Shown in pieces: positions 21,080 through 32,172 of a DNA stretch of 64,000 nucleotides. The stretch covers positions 16,887,629 through 16,951,628 of the forward strand of contig JABAKD010000002.1 in NCBI GenBank assembly GCA_012845835.1. Reading direction: 5' to 3'. Numbering within the stretch: position 1 is the first letter of the stretch; the number at the start of each line of letters is the position of its first letter. The position numbers and the translations under genes are program-made. The notes under the pieces are model-generated. The model ran no database searches. It saw only the letters and a list, made by a program, of their open reading frames with translations, and had not been told where the DNA came from. The stretch comes from Undaria pinnatifida. Taxonomy: Eukaryota > Sar > Phaeophyceae > Laminariales > Alariaceae.

Positions 21080-21290
21080 ACACTTGGCGAAATTCGATGC
21101 AATGGAAGAGCATAAAAAGATGAAAAGTGGCAATGCTGAACCCTATGCGCGATAGAAACGAAGGCACGTATCGGGGGGGAAGCACCTGTGACCAGGGCAT
21201 GGCTTGTCCTTGAGGTCGCTGAGGGTAACACCTCTTTCGAGTTCAGCTGGAAAGAAAAAAGTGAGGATAACCAAAAAAAGAAAAGGAAGA
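21080..21290 (+). mobile_element. SINE body, head missing
   Basis: Contains GCTGAACCCTATGCGC, AAACGAAGGCACGTATCGG and CACCTGTGACC, matching the body of the SINE inserted at 42.23 kb, followed by AGCTGGAAAG and an A-rich tail. Confidence 0.55.
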
Positions 21291-21889
21291 AGGAGGGTTC
21301 TGACAAGTGACATCTAGCAGGAAAACGCGCCAGCCAGATAACACAGCTGTCCTGCCGCCGGCGGCGGCGGCGGCGGCTGCGAAAGGGGATGACTTCCGTC
21401 CCCCGTTGTCGAAGCAAACAAGCACGCACAATATCCGCGACTCAACCGCCCTCCCTCGCTGCCCCCCCCCCTCCCCCCCTCTTGCCCCGCGCCCCTCCCC
21501 GTGCACACGCTTTAAACCGTTCTGCAGACACGACAAGATTGCGTCATGATTGTGTCCTTTTGCCTCCTGCTGCTTTTTCTTCTGCGCTGATTCGTGCGGG
21601 GGATATCGGCGAGGTCGGGGTTGATTCTTGATACCAGGAGCATCGTAGCACTCGCGTTTTGGTCACTGGGTGGCAATGGATTTACTCGTGTAATAGTGAG
21701 CTGCGCTTACGCCCTGTCCTTGCAGGATTCAGAGGTAGTGACTAGCACGCCGACGAACTTGGTCTTACCAACCGTCTACGAGTAGGGTGATGCGCGCCGC
21801 AGTATTACGAGTGGGCCTTTGCGACGTCCGTGCCGTACGACTAAGCACGATATGTTTCGCCTTATGAACCGTGTACGAATACAGTAGAT

Positions 21890-22099
21890 GTCCCTCTATA
21901 GTGCCGGTTGAGTAGCACCGATTTCCTGCTATAATGCCTGTGAAATCGTGTTGCACAGACGGGAACATCAGTGGCGCCTGTGAAGTCACGTGGCACAGAC
22001 GGGAAGAACCCGTTGTAGCAGTATGCGTAGTAGTGCCGGTTGCGTCGGTATTTCCCTCTATAGTGCACATACCGGCACTTCAGTAGTCTATAGAGGGAC
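21890..22099 (+). mobile_element. GTCCCTCTATAG MITE
   Basis: A 210-bp sequence with perfect 12-bp ends, GTCCCTCTATAG and CTATAGAGGGAC. The interior has repeated AGTGCCGGTTG and GGCACAGACGGGAA words (the latter twice). It has no coding capacity. Confidence 0.7.
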
Positions 22100-22164
22100 C
22101 ACTGCTGTGTTGAGTGCGTAGCAGTACGCGCAGGATCATGCTGCGCCCGTGTCGCACGATTCCT

Positions 22165-22426
22165 CCACGCACCGGACAAATCAGATCCTTATTGATCTGT
22201 CGATGATCTGTCTTTCAGGGCAGACAGGTCCCTGATCTACACGATCTGCATAGCCTTATATTGATCATGTTGCCGGGTGAGAGCTGAACGATCTGAACGA
22301 CCTAGCACATGTTTTCGGGGTTGGATCTGTACTACACAGATACTGCAGAACATGCCATACTGACAGATCTACTGTAGATCTATTGACTGATGATCTACTG
22401 TAGATCATGAGCTGTCCGATGTGTGA
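22165..22426 (+). mobile_element. CACATCGGACAGATC MITE, copy 3
   Basis: Left end CACGCACCGGACAAATCAGA, right end AGCTGTCCGATGTGTGA, with the interior shared with the 12.58-kb copy (TGTTGCCGGGTGAGAGCTGA). GATCTACTGTAGATC palindromes occur near its right end. Confidence 0.7.
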
Positions 22427-22821
22427 ACTCCTCCTTGCATTAATACATCGGGGCACCAATTTTATCAATCCCCCAACCTTGCAGTGGTCGACGCTGCTGC
22501 TGCTGTAATCGCAGTTTTTAGCTTTGATTTTTTCCTCTGCAGTCCCAAAAGGGGTAATTTTTGCATATCATACTCGTGCGAGCTCTGCTAGGAACTCGCG
22601 CTGATGAATTGTTGTATCCGAAGATGTCGGTTGGAGGTCTAGTTTTGACCCGCCAAGGCGTCTTTGGACTTATCATGCCAATTTTAGTGTGTGGAGTTGA
22701 GTTCCTTGACGGCTGTCCGTCAAGGGGCAAGAGTGCGGTCAACCCACATCTTTGTATCTGTCGTCAACCATGTATGCTTGTGGGTGGTGGAGAGGCATTC
22801 ATAAGGGAACCCTTTTTTTGG

Positions 22822-22822
<1 letters not shown>

Positions 22823-22854
<32 letters not shown>
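22823..22854 (+). repeat. Poly(G) run of 32
   Basis: An uninterrupted G homopolymer, the longest in the window. Such a run can form quadruplexes and is prone to sequencing length error, so its true length is uncertain. Confidence 0.85.
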
Positions 22855-22899
22855 CGAGATCTTTTGTGGGACGACGCAGATATACGGCTTTTTATTCAG

Positions 22900-24060
22900 A
22901 AGCCCCCCCTTTAATTTAGGGCGGTGGTGTAAATTTTGCAACCTGCTTCGCTCGTGCTTTTTTGCAGAAGGAGAGGGGGGGGGGCAGGGCAGAGATGGCC
23001 GTGCTCGATAAGTTATTGGAGGAGCTGGGGGGTGCTTCTGCTTCCCCCACCGGTGTTGACTGTGGCGGCGCGGGTGGAAGGGTGTGTGTTTGTTTCCACG
23101 TGAAGAATAACGGCAAGCAGACACAGACAGTTTTTTTTTTGGCGAACCGGACCGAGCGGGGCGTAGAAGGAGCTCGATTTACGATGGAGGGAGGCTTTTT
23201 GGCTATATATGGGGGATTCCGATTTTCGATGGGGGCAGGCTTTTGACTTTGGCATGGTGGCAGGAGTTTGTCTTCGGAAGGAAGGCCTTTGCTGGCTGGC
23301 TGTAATGTTTTATTGCTATGACAGCGTTTTGTCACTTATGATTGGCGAAGTTGGTTGAGTTGGGGGGCGGGGACGTACTCACACAATACATGGCCGTAGA
23401 CCCTTGCATCCCTACAAAATGCCGGGACGGAGGACGGGGGGGGGGGCAGGGTTGGGAGATTTTAGGTGGGTGTTGGCTGAAGTATCGCGGATATATAAAT
23501 ATGAGGAGGGTACGATAAATTCGTTTGATGCAGCGTCAATGGTGAAACCGTAAAGCCGCCGCCGAGTTGCACCGCGTTGCCGTTTCATCCGATATTCCGC
23601 GGCGCTAGGCGCAATGTTATCGTGCGGGTGCAGGTGGTGGGTGGTGTGATCGACCGCGCCGGCTCCCGCGATCGAAATTTGACGACAATCAAGGTACATC
23701 GTGGCCTGCCCTTTTTTTTTTTTTTCTTGTTCATGGAATGGAACATGTATGGCTGCGCGTTGTTGGTATGTTTACGGTTTACTGCGTTGACAAAACTCCG
23801 GTGCTAGGTTATCTTTTGGGTGTTTGGTCAATCAGAACCCTGGCCAAGTTACGGTATGCTTACGCACAACAACTAATGAAAAGTTAAACAAGGTCTCATC
23901 TTATCTGCGTGGTCTGGGTGGGAAGGCGGTGCCGAGGCAGGCGAGAATGCCCCAGAAGCCGACAGTTGGGGCGCAGACCACTGGTGTGTGTCAGATTCGC
24001 CGATATATATGTTTTGTTTTGCTTTGTTTTTTTGTTTTTTTTTCCCAAAACCGTCAGATT
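22900..24060. other. Non-coding, nothing recognised
   Basis: Contains G runs (22974-22985, 23438-23446) and T runs but no gene or repeat family that I could match elsewhere in the window. Open frames of up to about 140 codons follow from the homopolymers and lack any familiar motif. Confidence 0.35.
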
Positions 24061-24546
24061 TATCCCCTTAAAAGGATTTATAGCTTCCACGCACAAATTG
24101 CCCGTCCGTCCGCCCCCCCCCCCCCCCCCCCCCCCCCAGTCCCCCCCCCCCCCAGTCCCCCCCTCCCCCCCTTCCCCCCCCCCCCTCCAACCCCGCTCGC
24201 TTTTGATCAAAACCAGGCCCCCATGTCCTTCAAAACTCCGCCCCCCCCTCACCGGTTATTCGACTTACAGGATTCACTTGATAAACGGATACATTTCCCT
24301 CCACAGCTGTCAGATTTTGTCCCCCTCAGAAACGGGTTTTATAGTTTCCGCGCACAGACTGACTAACTTCACGCTGTTGACCCTGATAGCTACACTGTAG
24401 TTGTAAGGGGAGTCGTCGACCTATATCCTTAATGAGGACACACAACTCGTAATACGCGCGATCGGAGTATCACACACAGCTTGCAAAGATGAGTTTCGAC
24501 GAAATCTTCGATCTCACAGCTGGAGTGTATTTTCGTTTTTTATAAT
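24040..24546 (-). repeat. R1 partial copy, minus strand, with poly(C) tracts
   Basis: The reverse complement of the 1.1-kb element's first half. The order on the plus strand is AACCGTCAGATTTATCCCC, C runs of 25 and 13 separated by AGT, GATCAAAACCAGGCCCCC, the GTTGACCCTGATAGCTACAC block and GCTGGAGTGTATTTTCG at its end. Homopolymer lengths differ from the other copies. Confidence 0.75.
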
Positions 24547-24785
24547 ATATATGTCGATTCGCGTGTGGCAGCATGGGCGTCACTCGTTGGGGATCTCTTG
24601 GCGAAAGATAGCGCGCATCGCACCCGGAAGGAAATCGAGGGGCCAGAGGCAAGACAGAAAAGACAGACTGGCAGGGAAAAAAAACGATCTCCGCGTCAAA
24701 GAGGCCCCAGTTGATGCATATCATATGCCACAGTAACAGAGGCGCACTTGATTTTCTGAGCCTCCTCATACGAGGAGGGCTCCCT

Positions 24786-25115
24786 CTACTGACTCTTTGA
24801 GAAAATGTGAAGGTGAAAGCCGGCGCCCAATCTCATGGTCTCGGCATACAACGGATCATATGGTAAAATGCGAAAGACAGCAATACAGTCAGCGGGGGGG
24901 TCTTCCGACAAGGCGGTCTGAGTAAGGGCTAGTAAGGCGGCATCCCGATATATAAGGCGGTCAAAATCGCTTGGCACGACTAAGGAATTGCACTCATAAC
25001 GCGGAAGGGATAGGGCGGTTCTCCCCCAACAACGCGGACACGTTGCTCTGGCCCACCACCGCCTGGCTGGGGGACCCCTACTGTCAATACTACTACCACT
25101 GTAGGTAGGGTACAT
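24786..25115 (-). CDS. Unidentified coding-like segment
   Basis: An open frame of about 109 codons, ending LGAGFHLHIFSKSQ. The part from about residue 40 (YECNSLVVPSDFDRLIY, then DAALLALTQTALSEDP and LPYDPLYAETMRL) has the composition of a folded protein rather than of a repeat. I recognise no family. It could be one exon, a fragment of a decayed element, or chance. Confidence 0.22.
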   Translation of the reverse strand: MYPTYSGSSIDSRGPPARRWWARATCPRCWGRTALSLPRYECNSLVVPSDFDRLIYRDAALLALTQTALSEDPPADCIAVFRILPYDPLYAETMRLGAGFHLHIFSKSQ

Positions 25116-25233
25116 ACTACAGTATGGTACCTGGTAACATACAAAAGGAACAATACAACGATTCTGGATGTTCGGTAGTGTGGGTGAAGCCTATTTGGGG
25201 AGCTTTGTCAAATTCAGAAATAATTCGGCCAAA

Positions 25234-25530
25234 GACGCGTGCTACGACAAAGGTGCGCACCACTTTTTTTTTTCTCATCTTTCCTCAATTTGGGAGCTTA
25301 ATGACCTCTCCCACCAAAAACCTGATTCGGAGCAAAAAAAAAAAATCAAAAACTGCTATCAGTATACCGGGTGGAAAAAATCCCACGCCCTAGGTACACA
25401 GCAAGAATCATGCAAAAAAATGGCCTATTATTTATTTTTTTTCCGACGATTTTGCTCAGGTTAAGGAGCCCCGTCATTCAGACAACACAGCAGCAAAAAA
25501 AAAGGTATACCTCTTATCGTAGCACGCGTC
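25234..25530 (-). mobile_element. GACGCGTGCTACGA MITE, copy 1
   Basis: 297 bp with inverted ends GACGCGTGCTACGACAAAGG and CTTATCGTAGCACGCGTC. The interior shares, in reverse, CCGACGATTTTG, GGAGCCCCGTCATTCAG and the A/T-rich TTATTTATTTTT patch with other copies. Not coding. Confidence 0.8.
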
Positions 25531-25929
25531 CAAAAGGAGCTTCCGACGCGCTACGATAACAAGGTAGCGTAGCGTATTTTTTTTTGTTCATGCATTTTTT
25601 CTGAACATATTATATGGGCGCCTTCATCCAAAAAGTGCTGGTCGGGGAAGTGGAATGTCACTCTGGTTTTGCATTAATTATTAATTTTCCTTACATTTTA
25701 AAATAAAAATATGAACTTCATTTTTCTACGAGTAAGCCTATAGACTAGGCCGTGCGTGGGTTTTTTAGGGACCATGGGGTTTTGCACGTTCGGTTTATGC
25801 CATTTTATTTGTTTTTCTGGCCCACTTTCAGTTTGCTCTACGGCGTAATTTTTTTTTTTTTTTTTCGGGTGGGGGTGAGGTAGCAGAGCTCCACGGGTTT
25901 TGCACGTTCGGTTTATGCCATTTTTTTTT

Positions 25930-26200
25930 TTTTTTCGCACCCCTTGACTGATTCTACGATAGCCCCTTCCCCAAACAAGCGATTTTCTTTAACGAACGTT
26001 TCATGGACTGCTCGACACAAGGAATGGTGCAATGAAGAAAATATCTTGATGTATGTCCTTGGTTGCAAAGGACTATCGAACGACGACATCGAGGTAGCAC
26101 GGGGCATCGTGTTTCAGGAGATACGGCCGGGAGCTGGTTTCAAAACACCGGCGATTTCGTTGAAGAAAGTTTGGGGGGCTGCCGTAGAACGAGCCACTTG
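25930..26200 (+). pseudogene. Duplicated coding-like segment, copy 1
   Basis: Aligns with 26970-27245 in direct orientation. The frame 25944-26201 reads TARHKEWCNEENILMYVLG then SNDDIEVARGIVFQEI and GAGFKTPAISLKKVWG, reminiscent of SANT/Myb-like folds in which a W-x-x-E-E-N start is followed by a G-L-S turn. The second copy is frame-disrupted. I infer a remnant of an element-borne ORF; the fold assignment is a guess. Confidence 0.3.
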
Positions 26201-26210
26201 AGTCACTTGA

Positions 26211-26540
26211 GGCGGGCTACGGTAGAGGTAGCCCTTTTTTTTTCGTCTGAAATGTTTTCTGAATGACGGGGCTCCTTGACCCAAAATCGTCGGAAAATAA
26301 ATAAATAATAAGACATTTTTATTTTGTTTTTTGTTTTTTTGTCTGATTAAGACATTTTTTTTTTGTTCTTGTTTTTTTGTCTGATTCCCGTCGTGTACCT
26401 CGGCCATTGGGATTTCTGCATCCGGTAGAAGTTTTGTTTTTATTTCCTCGTCATTTTTTTTTTTGGTGGGAGAGGTCTTAAGCTCCCGAACTGAGGGGTA
26501 GTAGAAAAAAACGTGGAGCACCTCTATCGTAGCACGCGTC
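26211..26540 (+). mobile_element. GACGCGTGCTACGA MITE, copy 2
   Basis: Left end GGCGGGCTACGGTAGAGGTA (diverged), right end ACCTCTATCGTAGCACGCGTC. It carries TTTCTGAATGACGGGGCTCC, AAAATCGTCGG, a long A/T stretch expanded by TTTTGTTTTT repeats, GAGGTCTTAAGCTCCCGAAC and the terminal AAACGTGGAGCACCTC. Confidence 0.8.
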
Positions 26541-26803
26541 AGTTTACAGAGTCAGTTTAAAGGGTCAGTTTAAAGGGCCAGTTTAAAGGATCAGTTTAAA
26601 GGGTCAGTTTAAAGGGTCAGTTTAAAGGGTCAGTTTAAAGGGTCAGTTTAAAAGGTCAGTTTGAAGGGCAACTTGAAAGGGTCAGTTTAAAGGGTCAGTT
26701 TAAAGGGCCACTTTAAAGGGCCACTTTAAAGGGTCACTTTAAAGAGTCAGTTTAAATTGTCAGTTTAAAGGGTCAGTTTAAAGGGTCAGTTTAAAGGGTC
26801 ACT
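26539..26803 (+). repeat. 14-bp minisatellite GTCAGTTTAAAGGG
   Basis: About nineteen units of GTCAGTTTAAAGGG with variants (GGCCACTTTAAAGG, GGGTCACTTTAAA). It begins immediately at the GTC end of the MITE copy 2 terminus, and the first unit overlaps that end. Confidence 0.9.
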
Positions 26804-26969
26804 TTGCTCCGAAACGATTTTTTTTTTGTAGGGTGAGGGTGAGGGTGAGGGTGAGGGTGAGGTAGCAGACTTCCCCACGTGAGGAGCTTCAGAAAATAAA
26901 TGGTCACATGCACCGCTGCCCGTAGCACGCGTAGATCCCCATCGCGTACCCCGTGTCCGTGTCGGTTGG

Positions 26970-27245
26970 CACTGGGAGGACCGACTCTACGACATCCCCC
27001 CCCCCCCCCCCACACACACACACAGACACAAAACCAGCGGTTTTCTTTAACGAACGTTTCATCATCATGGCTGCTCGACACGGGGAAGGGTGCTAGAACG
27101 CAAAATATAACTTAATCTTGTTTGCAAAAAGGACTATCGAACGATGACGTTGGGGCGACGAGGGGCACCGAACTCCAGAAGATACACAGCCGGGAAATGG
27201 TTTCAAAGCCAGAAATTTCGTCAAAGAAATCGTGGGGGGGCTAGG
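26970..27245 (+). pseudogene. Duplicated coding-like segment, copy 2
   Basis: Direct-repeat partner of 25930-26200: shares TTTTCTTTAACGAACGTTTC, GGACTATCGAACGA, a GATACACAGCCGGGA-like block and AATTTCGTCAAAGAAA. It is preceded by a C run and a CACACA run. Indels break the frame that is open in copy 1. Confidence 0.45.
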
Positions 27246-27445
27246 TAGCAGAACACCTCGGAGCTGCATTCTACAATAGACGTGCGCCAACCATTCTTTT
27301 TTTCTTGAGGCTCCTCGGATGAGCTCTATGACAATACCGCTCCCAGAAAGTGACCTATTTGCGGAGATCCAGGACATTATCAAACAAAAAAAGGAGGAAA
27401 AAAAACACCCGCCTTTTGTTCGATAGCGTTTGCTCAACTTTCTTT

Positions 27446-27660
27446 TTTTCTTTTTTCATCCTCCGGCGGATGGGGCAAAATCAAGCTTAAGCTCACCACA
27501 CTTCCTCCACGTATTTTCATATTCGTCGTGTGTCGATTAAATTCAATTGCATCCGCAATCCAGCGCTAGCCGGCGTGTCCTTCGGTTCCCACCATAGCGA
27601 TCGGATAGCGTGCGCTGTCCCCATCTGCGGTCCCCGTTACTACTCCGGCAGCGCAAGCTA
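27446..27660 (-). mobile_element. R2 retroelement 3' end, minus strand
   Basis: On the minus strand it ends CCCCATCCGCCGGAGGATGA followed by an A-rich tail (T-rich at 27430-27457 on plus). Upstream blocks match the 13.1-kb copy (GGACACGCCGG, GCGGATGCAATTGAATTTAA). This copy extends further 5' than the 13.1-kb one. Confidence 0.65.
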
Positions 27661-27965
27661 TAGTTGTGTACGGATGCGTATGTCGATCCCGCCTGACCCC
27701 ACTTTCATTTTTGTGGGTTGGTATTACCAGGTAAACAGAGCCTCAATCGAACACAGACGTCGTAGCGCGGGAGAGCTAGCCCGAAAGGCGGCGACGCTTT
27801 CCTCTTATATTGTGCGAATTTCATCCTGTTTAAAAAATGGATCTCGGTAAGTTAGGATATCCATGCGACGAGATAGAGATGCACCAACCATTTTTGTTTT
27901 CGGAGGCTCCTCGCTCGAGGAGGTCTTTGCCTTATTCGGAGACAGAAACCTTTTTCGGGGGAAAA

Positions 27966-28261
27966 GACACGTGTGCTACGACAGACGTATACCTTTATTT
28001 GGCGAAAATGTTTTTTGAACGACGGGACTCCTTGGCCCAAAACCATCGGAAACCGGCCATTTTTTTTTTGCCTCGATGATAATCTCTCGTCGTGTACCTT
28101 AGCCCATCCATGGGACTTTTCATCCGGTATCATAGCAGTTTCGTTTCTCTCCGAATCAGTTTCGGGGTTAAGACACAAGACATGCCTTAACCTCCCAAAG
28201 TGAGAGGAGCCTCAGACGAAAAAAAAAAAAAATTGGGGTCACCTCTATCGTAGCACGCGTC
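27966..28261 (+). mobile_element. GACGCGTGCTACGA MITE, copy 3
   Basis: 296 bp from GACACGTGTGCTACGACAG to CACCTCTATCGTAGCACGCGTC. Interior landmarks are GGCGAAAATGTTTTTTGAAC, TCGTCGTGTACCTTAGCCCA, TTTTCATCCGGTA and CCTTAACCTCCCAAAGTGAG. Confidence 0.8.
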
Positions 28262-28280
28262 AAATACAAAAGTGCAATAT

Positions 28281-30335
28281 GTACGTACCACACCCCGGAC
28301 AATAGCCTATTGAATACGCCTATTAAATGCCGATAGGTTGGGGTATCGCATATCGATATCTGTTGACACGTTCGATAGGTATGCGAATTTTTCGATCGAT
28401 ACACATTGCTTGGACCAATAGGCCCAGAGAAATTGGTACCATAGGCCATTGTTCTTAAGACAGGTGTGTGAAACTGTCTATCGATACCTATTTCTTCGAC
28501 CAATAGGTTCTAATAAATCGGCACAATAGGCTATTGTCCTTACAACAGTTATGTCGCACTGTTAATCGATACCTATTCCTGTGACCAATAGCCACGTGAA
28601 AGTGTCGAACGATACCTATTGTTTGACCAAGAGGTATGTGAAATGGTCGATCGATATCAATTGCTATGAGCAGTAGGTTTAACGCCCTGCACAGTTGTCT
28701 ACCACGTATTGAGTACGCCTGTTGGTCTGTCCACAAGTTGGTGTATCGAATATCGATTACTTGAATATCGATACGTATTACTATTATAAAGCATATTCTA
28801 GTATCTATAAAGTCGAATAATCCCTCCATAAAGCAGGGGTATCTTCTGCCAACCATTACCCCATTTCCTTTCCCAATATTTTCTTTAATCTACTGCTTCC
28901 TTTCCTTGCATATCGATTGAAATCCTCACAAGCCTATCGATTAATTAAAACTTATTTTAATACCAGGTATTATCGTAAAGCTGCTGTTTTGAAACAAAGG
29001 CAAGAAGAAGGTCAAGGTATATATTATTGCTATCATCCAAGGTCTTCGTTCAAACAATAGCCTGGGGTATACGGCACGTATATATATGTTTTAAGCAGTA
29101 CGAGGGTATCCAAATACACGCAGTAGGTGTCGATCGAAACCCTTGCAAATGTATCTATTAAATTGTCAGTAGGTATCGATCGATACCCTTGAGAACCTAT
29201 TAAATTGGGCAATAGGCACCGATCGATACCCTTGCAAACCTATTGCATTGAGCAGAAGGTATCGATGGGTACCATCGCACACCTATCGCTTTAACCAATA
29301 GGTATTGACTGGTGGCGATAAAAATGTAATGATCGGACGATAGCCTATTGGAAGTCATTTTCAAATTATGTTGGTGCCCAAGATACCTATCGATATACAA
29401 CTTCGCAAGCATATCGGTCGCACAATAGGCTATTGTGGACACTGCCCTAACCCCAGTGTTGCTTACAATGCCTATCGATAGACCCCGAAGCCGAGCTATT
29501 GTGCTCCGCGATAGGTATCGATCCTCATAGGTACCGACCTAGTGTTGGCCCAATAGCCTATTCGATAGGGTATCACCCAGGGTATAAGAGGGAACTCGAC
29601 GGCTCACAAACAGGTCGCACTAAAGCAATGCAGGCTTGAGCTTCGCATCGAACACACATACGTAGTAATCATCACCTTGTTGTTGAGACCATCCACCTTG
29701 AGCTTCTTAGGGCATAACAAGGACAGACAGCCCCGTTTTCGGGGATTCTCCGCTGGGCTGGAGGGACGTGCGGTGTGGATGGTGACTGGCGAACTAGAGT
29801 TGATTGTACCTAGACGGGCTGTCTTCGAGCGCCTTACTTCGCTCTCCAACACTTGAAACAACAAATGTCGAAAGGTCTACGTACCGATACCTATCATCCG
29901 AAACAATAGAATGGTGAAAGGTCTGTCAATACCTATCGTCCCAAACAATAACATTGTGCAAGGTCTATCGATACCTATTTTCCGAATCAATAGGTCTCGT
30001 GAAAGGTATATCGAAAGATATATCGATACCTATCGGACAAACCCATAGGTTGCGTCTCTCAGCGCCAGTATTCTGTCGCCCAAACAATACCGTCCTGAAA
30101 ATGTCTATCGATACCTACGGGTTGTATCAAGATGTTCAGATAAATAGGCACCATAGGTTATTGGCCAAACAGTAGATCATTGAAGATGCCGATCGATACC
30201 CATTGTTGGCCCCAATAGGCTAAGAAAAGCACCCATCGATATTTATTGCGGGCAACTATAGGTCTCCTATTGGAATAGGATCCTATCGATTGCCTAATGA
30301 CCTGTGGAACCTATTGTCGAGGGTGTGGTACGTAC
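28281..30335 (+). mobile_element. 2-kb inverted-repeat element packed with TATCGATACCTATTG words
   Basis: The ends are inverted repeats: left GTACGTACCACACCCCGGAC and then AATAGCC, right complement GTACGTACCACACCCTCGAC and then AATAGG. GTACGTAC could itself be an 8-bp palindromic target duplication, placing the true ends at CACACCC. Inside, TATCGATACCTATTG and its complement CAATAGGTATCGATA recur with variation every 30-80 bp in both orientations across about 28300-29560 and 29890-30330. A central block (29600-29870) lacks them. No transposase-like frame is present. The architecture fits a non-autonomous DNA transposon with massive subterminal repeats. Confidence 0.7.
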
Positions 30336-30544
30336 CTAGACCAGTATGGACCTGGCACATCGTAGGCTTACTCCCGATTTCACTTTTACATGTTTCTGGT
30401 GGAGGCATGAATTGCGTCAGCTGTGATATATGCGTGTACCACCTTCGGTTTGTTTGTGTTTTTTCCCTGGGGTATTCCTCACCGCTCCAGAGTGACTGGA
30501 GCCTGTCCTGTGACCACGGACTTGATTATGCGAGTTAATGTGAG

Positions 30545-30546
<2 letters not shown>

Positions 30547-30579
<33 letters not shown>

Positions 30580-30582
30580 CGT
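30547..30582 (+). repeat. (AAC)n microsatellite
   Basis: About twelve perfect AAC units. Confidence 0.9.
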
Positions 30583-30638
30583 ACCCTATGGACAAGAGGA
30601 AGGAGCTATTTGCTTTCTGCGGCCAAAACCTCATTTGG

Positions 30639-30993
30639 GACGCCTGCTACGACAGAGGTAGCGCCTTTCGGCTGATTTTGTGTTGTGACGGAAGATGCTC
30701 ATTAACACAAAAACTTCGGAATTTTAATTTTGTTTTTCATCGCATGTTTTATTTTTGTTTTTTTAATTTTCATTTTTTTTTTCAATGCCTACTATTAATA
30801 GCAGTATTAGGCCATGGGGACTGTCTGTCTGTTCATCGGCTTTTGCACTTACTTTTCATTTATTTTCTAAAAAAACAAAAACAAAATAAAAAAAAAAAAC
30901 AGTTTTGGGGTGGGAAAATAGAGCGCCTGAAACTAGCGGCCTCAGAAAGAAATGGGTGCCTCTCTACCGTACTACTAGTACTATTAGCAGCAT
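30639..30993 (+). mobile_element. GACGCGTGCTACGA MITE, diverged copy 4
   Basis: Starts GACGCCTGCTACGACAGAGG and ends in a variant terminus, CCTCTCTACCGTACTACTAG with CATGTAC. The same variant right end occurs in the 42.1-kb copy, marking a subfamily. The interior is A/T-expanded. Confidence 0.6.
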
Positions 30994-31260
30994 GTACTGC
31001 GGTAGAGGTATACCTTTTTTTGGCGAAAATGCTTTCTGAATGACGGGGCTCCATAACCCAAAATCGTCGGCAAAAAAATAAATAATAGGCCATTTTTTGT
31101 TTTTGAACGATTCGCGTCGTGCACCTCGGCCATGGGATTTTTCATCCGGTCTGGCAGTTTTATTTTTCTCCAAAACCAGTTTTTGGGGGAGGTCTTAAGC
31201 TTCCAAATTGAGGGGTAGTATTAGAAAAAAACGTGAAGCACCTCTATCGTAGCCCGCGTC
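30992..31260 (+). mobile_element. GACGCGTGCTACGA MITE, copy 5
   Basis: Directly abuts copy 4. It contains GGTAGAGGTATACCTTTTTT, GCTTTCTGAATGACGGGGCT, TCGTCGTGCACCTCGGCCAT and GAGGTCTTAAGCTTCC, ending CACCTCTATCGTAGCCCGCGTC. Confidence 0.75.
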
Positions 31261-31710
31261 TGACCTACCGTGGACGGGCATGCTCCTTAACCCGCAATCG
31301 TCGGGAAAAAAATAAATAATAGGTAATGTTTTTGCATGATTCTCGTTGTCTAGCTAGACCACCAGATTTTTCATCCGGTATGTAGCAGTTTCGTTTTTTT
31401 TTCCAGATTAGCTTTCGGGAGAGGTCTTAAGCTCCCGAATTGACGAACCTCAGAAAAAAGGTGGTGCACCTCTACAGTAGCAGCCGTTCCAGTATTCGGG
31501 GGAAATGAAAGCGCTACCGTACCCTGTGGACAATCCCATGGCCTACTACTACCTATGAATACTACTGCAAGGTAGTCAACGACAACTATGGTACAAGCAA
31601 AGTAACGAAACTCCGACGAGTTTTGGATTGAGGAGTCCCGTTATACTGGAAATGCTTTCTCAGCCAAAATGTGATACACCTCTATCCCACTGTGTGTAGC
31701 ACGCGTCAGG
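31261..31710 (+). mobile_element. GACGCGTGCTACGA MITE fragments
   Basis: A 5'-truncated copy at 31270-31490 (CATGCTCCTTAACCCGCAAT to GGTGCACCTCTACAGTAGCA) and a short piece at 31620-31708 that retains TGTGTAGCACGCGTC. Between them is undefined DNA. Confidence 0.6.
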
Positions 31711-31727
31711 ATTTTGAAATCCATCGT

Positions 31728-31801
31728 CCGTTGTCCCCGGTGGTCTAGTGGTAAAACCCTGCAACTATCAACCCTCCCGGGAGGGGAAAAAAAAAAAAAA
31801 A
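31728..31801 (+). repeat. tRNA-like SINE head, truncated, with A tail
   Basis: GTCCCCGGTGGTCTAGTGGT is the A-box region of the SINE family found at 35.6 and 55.0 kb, but it is followed after about 30 bp by an A(15) tail, with no B box or body. Confidence 0.5.
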
Positions 31802-32172
31802 GGCAAGGCGGTTTAGAAAGCAACAGCTAGCTGCGGTTATATTGCAAGAGCCTTTTACAGCAGAAAAAAGAGCATGCAATAGCACAAGCACTGCATCACC
31901 ATGCCGCACTGCTGTTTTTGCATTGTGTTTATCTGTCTCGTCGTTTGTTTGTGACCGCAGAGCTCGTCTTTCTAGAAGGCAGCGGCACGGGCCTAGCTGC
32001 GCTGGGTGTATGTATATGGGTGGAAATATCAGTTAACTGTGAAGGAAGCACACACTGCGCGCGTGTCGTGCCTCTCCTTCCGTTGCACTAGAGATACGCC
32101 CCCTTCCCCACCCCACCAGAAAAGGTGATTCGTATAGCCGACGCTGTATTCTGGGGAAAAAAAAAAAATTGC

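Noticed and set aside
26539-26803. CRISPR-like array
   Set aside because: The units are contiguous 14-bp repeats without unique spacers, and the DNA is eukaryotic.
28281-30335. Centromeric or simple satellite
   Set aside because: There is no constant period, the motif occurs in both orientations, and matched ends delimit a single 2-kb unit.
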